Assembly: GCF_011758565.1 (NCBI RefSeq)
Contig: NZ_JAAMOX010000002.1
Coordinates: 806,001-870,000, forward strand
DNA from: Lysinibacter cavernae
Lineage (GTDB): Bacteria > Actinomycetota > Actinomycetes > Actinomycetales > Microbacteriaceae
Direction of reading: 5' to 3'
DNA: 64,000 bases
In this document: positions 60,121 through 64,000 of the stretch, one piece after another
How positions within the stretch are numbered: the stretch's first letter is position 1
Layout of the letters: each line of letters starts with the position of its first letter
Translations under genes and position numbers: made by a program
The notes under the pieces: model-generated
What the model was told of the DNA's origin: nothing
Database searches by the model: none
The model's input: only the letters and a program-made list of their open reading frames with translations

Positions 60121-60905
60121 GCTGCGGTCCCCTCTGCGGAAAGCATGGTGGTGAGTACGTCGACGAGTTCGAGGCCCTGCGTTGGCATCTGGGCAACAAC
60201 CTGCCCGTGGCGCATGATGGCGATTCGGTCGGCAAACTCAAGCATTTTTGGGATGTCGTGAGAGACGAGGATGACCGCGAGGTTGCGGTTTGCTGCAGCT
60301 CGAACGGCGTCGTAGACCATCGCGGTCTGTTTGGTGCCGAGTGCGGCGGTCGGTTCATCCATGACGATGGCGCTTGTTGCCCACATCACGGCGCGGGCGA
60401 CGGCGATGGCCTGCCGCTGGCCTCCCGAAAGCGCGCTGACGGGCGCGGTGAGCGATGGCACCTGAGCCCCGAGCAGGCTCATCGCCTCGATGGTCTTCTG
60501 CTTCATCTCGGCTTCGTTGAGCCGGCCAATCAGCCGCAGCGGGCCCTTGACGAGCAGCTCACGGCCGAAGAAAAAGTTCTGAACGACCGAGAGGTCTGGC
60601 GCCTGTGCCAGATCCTGGTACACGATCTCAATGCCAAGCTCTCGTGCGTGGCGCACCGAGCTGACGGTGACTTGTTCGCCCCTGAGGTAGAGCTCCCCGG
60701 TATCGGGGGTGTGGATGCCGGCGATCACGTTCGACAGCGTCGACTTGCCAGCCCCGTTGTCGCCGATGAGCGCAAGGACTTCGCCTGGGTAGGCGAGAAG
60801 TGATGCGCCGCGGAGGGCCTGGACGTGTCCAAAGCTCTTGGCAATGAGTCGGGTTTCTATGACTGGTACAGCATCAGCGGCGATTTTATCGTCGGTTACA
60901 ACCAT
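60117..60905 (-). CDS. Sugar ABC transporter ATPase, single-domain (FrcA-like)
   Basis: 262 residues from ATG 60905 (upstream in-frame ATGs exist at 60929 and 60950; AAGGGAG sits about 10 bases ahead of 60905). Walker A GDNGAGKST, signature LSGGQRQA, Walker B AIVMDEPTAALG. Only one ABC domain is present, unlike two-domain RbsA and the other importer in this window; this matches fructose-type FrcA. First gene of the nine-gene operon. Confidence 0.92.
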   Translation of the reverse strand: MVVTDDKIAADAVPVIETRLIAKSFGHVQALRGASLLAYPGEVLALIGDNGAGKSTLSNVIAGIHTPDTGELYLRGEQVTVSSVRHARELGIEIVYQDLAQAPDLSVVQNFFFGRELLVKGPLRLIGRLNEAEMKQKTIEAMSLLGAQVPSLTAPVSALSGGQRQAIAVARAVMWATSAIVMDEPTAALGTKQTAMVYDAVRAAANRNLAVILVSHDIPKMLEFADRIAIMRHGQVVAQMPTQGLELVDVLTTMLSAEGTAA

Positions 60906-60935
60906 TCTCGCGGACTCCCTTGCTCGCATTTTGTT

Positions 60936-60949
60936 TGTTATAAATAACA
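60936..60949 (-). promoter_or_regulatory. AT-rich palindrome at the operon promoter
   Basis: TGTTATAAATAACA has perfect 6-base arms around AA, 31 bases before the ATPase start; the reverse strand contains TTTATAAC, a possible -10 region. Confidence 0.5.
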
Positions 60950-60952
60950 TCG

Positions 60953-60998
60953 TTCGACAGATCGAACAGTTTTAGTAAAGCACAGGCGATCTGTCGAA
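60953..60998 (-). promoter_or_regulatory. 12-bp perfect inverted repeat, putative operator
   Basis: TTCGACAGATCG (60953-60964) and CGATCTGTCGAA (60987-60998) are exact inverse copies 22 bases apart. GAACAGTTT also occurs twice in direct orientation (60964 and 61014). The element lies between the XRE-cupin regulator gene and the operon it probably controls. Confidence 0.6.
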
Positions 60999-61070
60999 TC
61001 AACAAAAAAGTGTGAACAGTTTGTTTCGTGAGGATGACGGGGTCGGAGGGTGCCGGCTGCCCGGCGAAGA

Positions 61071-61643
61071 CTAGGAGTCGGTTGGGTACTGCTGCACGAC
61101 GAGCAGCCGGCCGCCCTCGCCGCGCGCGTGATAAATATGTGGCTGGTCGGCCCGAAACATGAGCATATCTCCCGGCTCAAGAAGGACGGATGCGCCAACA
61201 GGCCCGACCTCAACAAGCCCGCGCATGCACACCACGCGTTCGATGACGCCGGCCGCGTTGCCGCGTGAATCGCGCTTGCCGTCCTGCGCGAGCGTCACGA
61301 CCGAGATCTCGATTTCCCCGGAATTTCGCCACGCGCTCACCAGTTGGGCGATAAATTCGTCGCCATCCCTCGCGATGGTTGGTGCCTCAACCAGGCGCTT
61401 GAAGACCGTCTCCCCAACGGGGCCCTGGTCAACAAAGAGCGCGCCGAGCGAAACGTTGAGTGCCTTTGCCAGCGCCCAGAGCGTGTCGAGCGACGGGTTG
61501 CCGTTGCCGCGTTCCAGCTCGGAGACGGTGGATTTTGAGATCCCGGCATCCCTGGCCAGGCCGGATACGCTCAGACCGCGCCGCTCCCGCCATTGGCGCA
61601 GATTTGACGCGAGTGGGGATAAAGGCTGGCTTTCGGTACTCAT
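61071..61643 (-). CDS. XRE-family regulator with C-terminal cupin domain
   Basis: 190 residues: helix-turn-helix LRQWRERRGLSVSGLARDAGISKSTVSELERGNGNPSLDTLWALAKALNVSLGALF, linker, then a cupin (VCMRGLVEVGPVGASVLLEPGDMLMFRADQPHIYHAR). Members sense a small ligand in the cupin and repress or activate catabolic genes. It lies 165 bases upstream of the nine-gene operon on the same strand and 87 bases from the divergent glycosidase-like gene, so it may control both. Confidence 0.88.
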   Translation of the reverse strand: MSTESQPLSPLASNLRQWRERRGLSVSGLARDAGISKSTVSELERGNGNPSLDTLWALAKALNVSLGALFVDQGPVGETVFKRLVEAPTIARDGDEFIAQLVSAWRNSGEIEISVVTLAQDGKRDSRGNAAGVIERVVCMRGLVEVGPVGASVLLEPGDMLMFRADQPHIYHARGEGGRLLVVQQYPTDS

Positions 61644-61730
61644 GTCGACTATGTTACAGAACCATCATGCGTTCGCTATACCGATCGCTAAATCCGTCGT
61701 TATCTTGTGTGTACCAAAAGGAGAATCATC

Positions 61731-63410
61731 TTGACGTCGAATGCAACGCTGCACCTGAGTTCCCGGGTCGCCCTGCAGGGGGCCGACGAGCATCCACACG
61801 CCGCCGCCAGACTGCGCGAAGAGTGGGCCGACCTCGACTGGATCGAGGCTCGGCAGGGGGAATCCATCCCGTCGACCATGCCAACCGTGCTGCTGACGGC
61901 ATCCGACAGCCTTGAGGAGGGAGCCTTCAGAATCAGCGTCGAAACAAACGGCACCCAGCGCATTACCGTAACCGGCGGCCCATACTCAGGCGTGATCTAC
62001 GGCGTCGAAGAGCTGGTCCAGCGAATCGCCAAGCGCGTGCCGAACGGCATCAGCGTCGAGGCAGGAATCACCGACCGCAAACCAGCCCTCGCCTATCGCA
62101 CGTTCTGGACGTGGGACCACTCGACCAACTGGGAGCTCAACCAGATCGGGCACCAAGAGATCGGCGTGTTCAACCCGTATGGCAAGCCGCCACAGGGTTT
62201 CCTCCGCGACTATCAGCGCATGGTCGACTTTTGCAGTAAACACCAGATCTCCGCGATCGTCATCTACGGCATGTTGCGGGATTCGCACGGCGGCATCCCC
62301 GCGGCGCAGGAGCTGTGCGACTACGGCAAGTACCGTGGGGTTCGTGTGATTCCAGGTCTCGCGATTGGTGCCTACGGCGGCGTGTATTGGGAGGGCGACC
62401 ATAAATATAACCTCGCGACGTGGCTGGCCCAAAACCCCGAGTTCGCCGCCGAGATGGAGCGCGGGGTTGGGTTCCAACTTAAAGACCTGTCGTTCCCGCT
62501 CAACTTTCCGAAGAGTGACTACACCCGCACGGCCTGCCCGTCGAGGCCGGAGAGCATCGCCTGGATGGAAGACTCCATTTCTTGGCTTGTCGACACCCTC
62601 CGCCCCGGTGGCATCAACGTTGAGGGCGGCGACTACGGGGTGTGTGGCTGCGCGCTCTGCATCAAACGCCGTGGTGACCGCGAACTGGCAAGCCGCCGCG
62701 ACCACAACGCCGAGTTCTGGTCGCACGCTGACATGGCGGATAACTTTCCCCGCCTGTTTAACGCGGCCAAATCCATTGACAGCGACCTCTGGGTCTACTG
62801 CGAGCTGCAGTGGGATAACCTGCTCGACGAGGATGCCCACGAACCGCTCTCGACCCTGCCGAAGGGTGGCATCTATCAGCACACGTTCAACCGCAGCTAC
62901 TGGGATCGCATGAAAACTGAGCTCACGTCGGCGCAGGTCGCGGCGCTGCCAACCAAGACCAACGTCATCCGTAGCCAGTTCGCCTGCCAGTGGAACGGCG
63001 ACGACCGCACCGAGCGCTACGCGTTTAACGCCCCCGTCTTTGCCGAGCTCTCGAAGAAGGCGGAAGACGTCTCGATGCAGGGCCTGACGGTGTGGGGCGA
63101 GCCCTCGCCCTACAACGTGTCGAGTGAGCTGAGCTACCTCGCGTTTGGTCGGTTTGGCTACGATTCCTCGCTCACCTGGGCCGATTTTGTGGCCTCCGAC
63201 ATCGCGCCTCGCGTTGGTGGGGCTGGCGAGGCCGAGGCGTTTATCTCGCTCATGCAGGAGATGGATGCGAATCAGTTCCTTGATGTTGGGCGGCTGACCG
63301 CCATCCGCGACGAAGCCTTGAGTGCGGCATCTAGCCAGTCCGGCGAGGCCGTAAGGCGCTGGTTGTGGCTGTCAGAGCGGGCTAATCAGCGCGTCTATAT
63401 GGGGTATTAG
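61731..63410 (+). CDS. Glycoside-hydrolase-like protein of unrecognised family
   Basis: 559 residues from TTG 61731, with AAAAGGAG 7 bases ahead. The first 110 residues (VLLTASDSLEEGAFRISVETNGTQRITVTGGPYSGVIYGVEELVQRI) resemble the alpha/beta domain that precedes the barrel in GH20/GH67/GH84-type enzymes. A TIM-barrel-like region follows (AYRTFWTWDHSTNWE, IVIYGMLRDSHGG, GGINVEGGDYGVCGCALC). No signal peptide, so cytoplasmic: it would act on an imported glycoside. The CGCALC cysteines look like a metal site. I cannot name the family with confidence. Confidence 0.6.
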   Translation: MTSNATLHLSSRVALQGADEHPHAAARLREEWADLDWIEARQGESIPSTMPTVLLTASDSLEEGAFRISVETNGTQRITVTGGPYSGVIYGVEELVQRIAKRVPNGISVEAGITDRKPALAYRTFWTWDHSTNWELNQIGHQEIGVFNPYGKPPQGFLRDYQRMVDFCSKHQISAIVIYGMLRDSHGGIPAAQELCDYGKYRGVRVIPGLAIGAYGGVYWEGDHKYNLATWLAQNPEFAAEMERGVGFQLKDLSFPLNFPKSDYTRTACPSRPESIAWMEDSISWLVDTLRPGGINVEGGDYGVCGCALCIKRRGDRELASRRDHNAEFWSHADMADNFPRLFNAAKSIDSDLWVYCELQWDNLLDEDAHEPLSTLPKGGIYQHTFNRSYWDRMKTELTSAQVAALPTKTNVIRSQFACQWNGDDRTERYAFNAPVFAELSKKAEDVSMQGLTVWGEPSPYNVSSELSYLAFGRFGYDSSLTWADFVASDIAPRVGGAGEAEAFISLMQEMDANQFLDVGRLTAIRDEALSAASSQSGEAVRRWLWLSERANQRVYMGY

Positions 63411-63426
63411 CCCGAGGGCAACTCGC

Positions 63427-63474
63427 CACGATCTTCCGCCCTCTGGCCCTCTGCCTTGGCGGCGGAAGATCGTG
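63427..63474. terminator. 14-bp-arm hairpin after the glycosidase-like gene
   Basis: CACGATCTTCCGCC (63427-63440) pairs exactly with 63461-63474 over a 20-base loop, 16 bases past the stop. No U-run. It separates the gene from the amidohydrolase downstream. Confidence 0.75.
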
Positions 63475-63544
63475 CCGAATGCTCTGCCCCGCTGGTGCGC
63501 TAGCCTCGAACTACTGAGTCGCACTTCAACGGGGGAGACCGATC

Positions 63545-64000
63545 GTGAGCAAAACACTGTTTGTGGGCCGCGTGCTCACCATGGACGACGACCAGCCGAT
63601 TGCCGAGGCCGTGTTGATCGAGGGCGAGCGGATTCTCGCGGTCGGCTCAGAGCGTGACCTGGTCGCCCGTGCCCCAGATGCAGCGCTCATCGACCTTGGT
63701 GGCCGTGTGCTCATGCCTGGCCTCGTCGAGCCGCACGGGCATCCGTCTGGCTCCGCTGTTTTTGTCAGCGAGTTTGTTGTTGATATCCGCCCGGTTGTGC
63801 TCGAAACAGCCGATCAAGTTATGGATGCGCTGCGTAGCGCAATTTCGGAGCGCCCAGAGGGCGTGCTCGCCAACGGCTGGGACCCGCTCCTGCAACGCGG
63901 CCTGAACGAGCCAACTATGGCGGAGCTCGACGCGCTTGCCGGCGATGTCCCGCTCGTCATCGTGCATAACTCGGGGCATGCCGTGTACTTCAACGCTGCG
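63545..64000 (+). CDS. Amidohydrolase (YtcJ-like), N-terminal part (partial at window edge)
   Basis: The frame is open to the end of the window (152 codons). It starts with GTG at 63545, with GGGGGAG about 8 bases upstream. The N-terminus reads KTLFVGRVLTMDDDQPIAEAVLIEGERILAVGS, followed by MPGLVEPHGHPSG, the metal-binding start of composite-domain amidohydrolases like YtcJ. Such proteins hydrolyse C-N bonds, but many have unknown substrates. Same direction as the glycosidase-like gene but separated by a hairpin. Confidence 0.85.
   Translation, partial: MSKTLFVGRVLTMDDDQPIAEAVLIEGERILAVGSERDLVARAPDAALIDLGGRVLMPGLVEPHGHPSGSAVFVSEFVVDIRPVVLETADQVMDALRSAISERPEGVLANGWDPLLQRGLNEPTMAELDALAGDVPLVIVHNSGHAVYFNAA

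Overview
The window is 64 kb of high-GC chromosomal DNA from an actinobacterium, most likely a member of Microbacteriaceae. Evidence: strong GC codon preference, the hexamer GGATGC/GCATCC repeated far above chance, a mycothiol-dependent formaldehyde dehydrogenase (mycothiol is an actinobacterial thiol), a HelD-type RNA-polymerase ATPase and several actinobacteria-typical families (PGPGW protein, Pr6Pr, PadR/HAAS pair). No rRNA, tRNA, CRISPR array, phage or transposase gene was found. Genes are dense; spacers carry private short tandem repeats and long perfect hairpins that mostly lie after stop codons and lack a U-run.

Layout. 1-5 kb: end of a LacI-type regulator, MATE exporter, M13 peptidase and Nudix hydrolase. 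5-10.4 kb: PGPGW membrane protein, a small XRE regulator and sbcDC. 10.5-27.5 kb: housekeeping and accessory genes, including an ANT(6)-like nucleotidyltransferase, Tex, HelD (apparently starting with ATT), an M18 aminopeptidase, a DUF2975-like/XRE pair, a GntR regulator with a DapA-family lyase sharing an operator, and the mscR/metallo-hydrolase pair. 27.6-32.2 kb: PadR/HAAS pair; a low-GC HsdR_N-type nuclease gene bracketed by two 61-bp hairpin direct repeats; an MmpS-like lipoprotein; a MazF-type toxin-antitoxin module. 32.7-36.1 kb: DUF4956, VTC and beta-solenoid lipoprotein genes, a surface or polymer-synthesis cassette. 36.3-41.9 kb: SLC13-type permease, small membrane proteins, YciI protein, esterase and dgt.

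41.9-64 kb is catabolic. The first block has a hydroxyacid dehydrogenase, a GntR regulator and an SDR on the minus strand, divergent from a BMP-type ABC importer with a cytidine-deaminase-like protein, a VOC protein, an AraD1-like FAH protein and an aldehyde dehydrogenase. The simplest reading is import of a nucleoside- or sugar-like compound followed by non-phosphorylative oxidation through a 2-keto-3-deoxy acid to a dicarboxylate. The second block is a nine-gene minus-strand operon: ribose/fructose-type ABC importer, Gfo/Idh/MocA dehydrogenase, amidohydrolase (lactonase-like), RhaM-type mutarotase, class V PLP enzyme, M20 peptidase and RidA. It sits behind an XRE-cupin regulator, with a divergent glycosidase-like protein of unknown family and a truncated YtcJ-like amidohydrolase. 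The mix of sugar-oxidation and acyl-amino-acid enzymes suggests a substrate that joins a sugar to an amino acid. All functional statements rest on motif recognition by eye.
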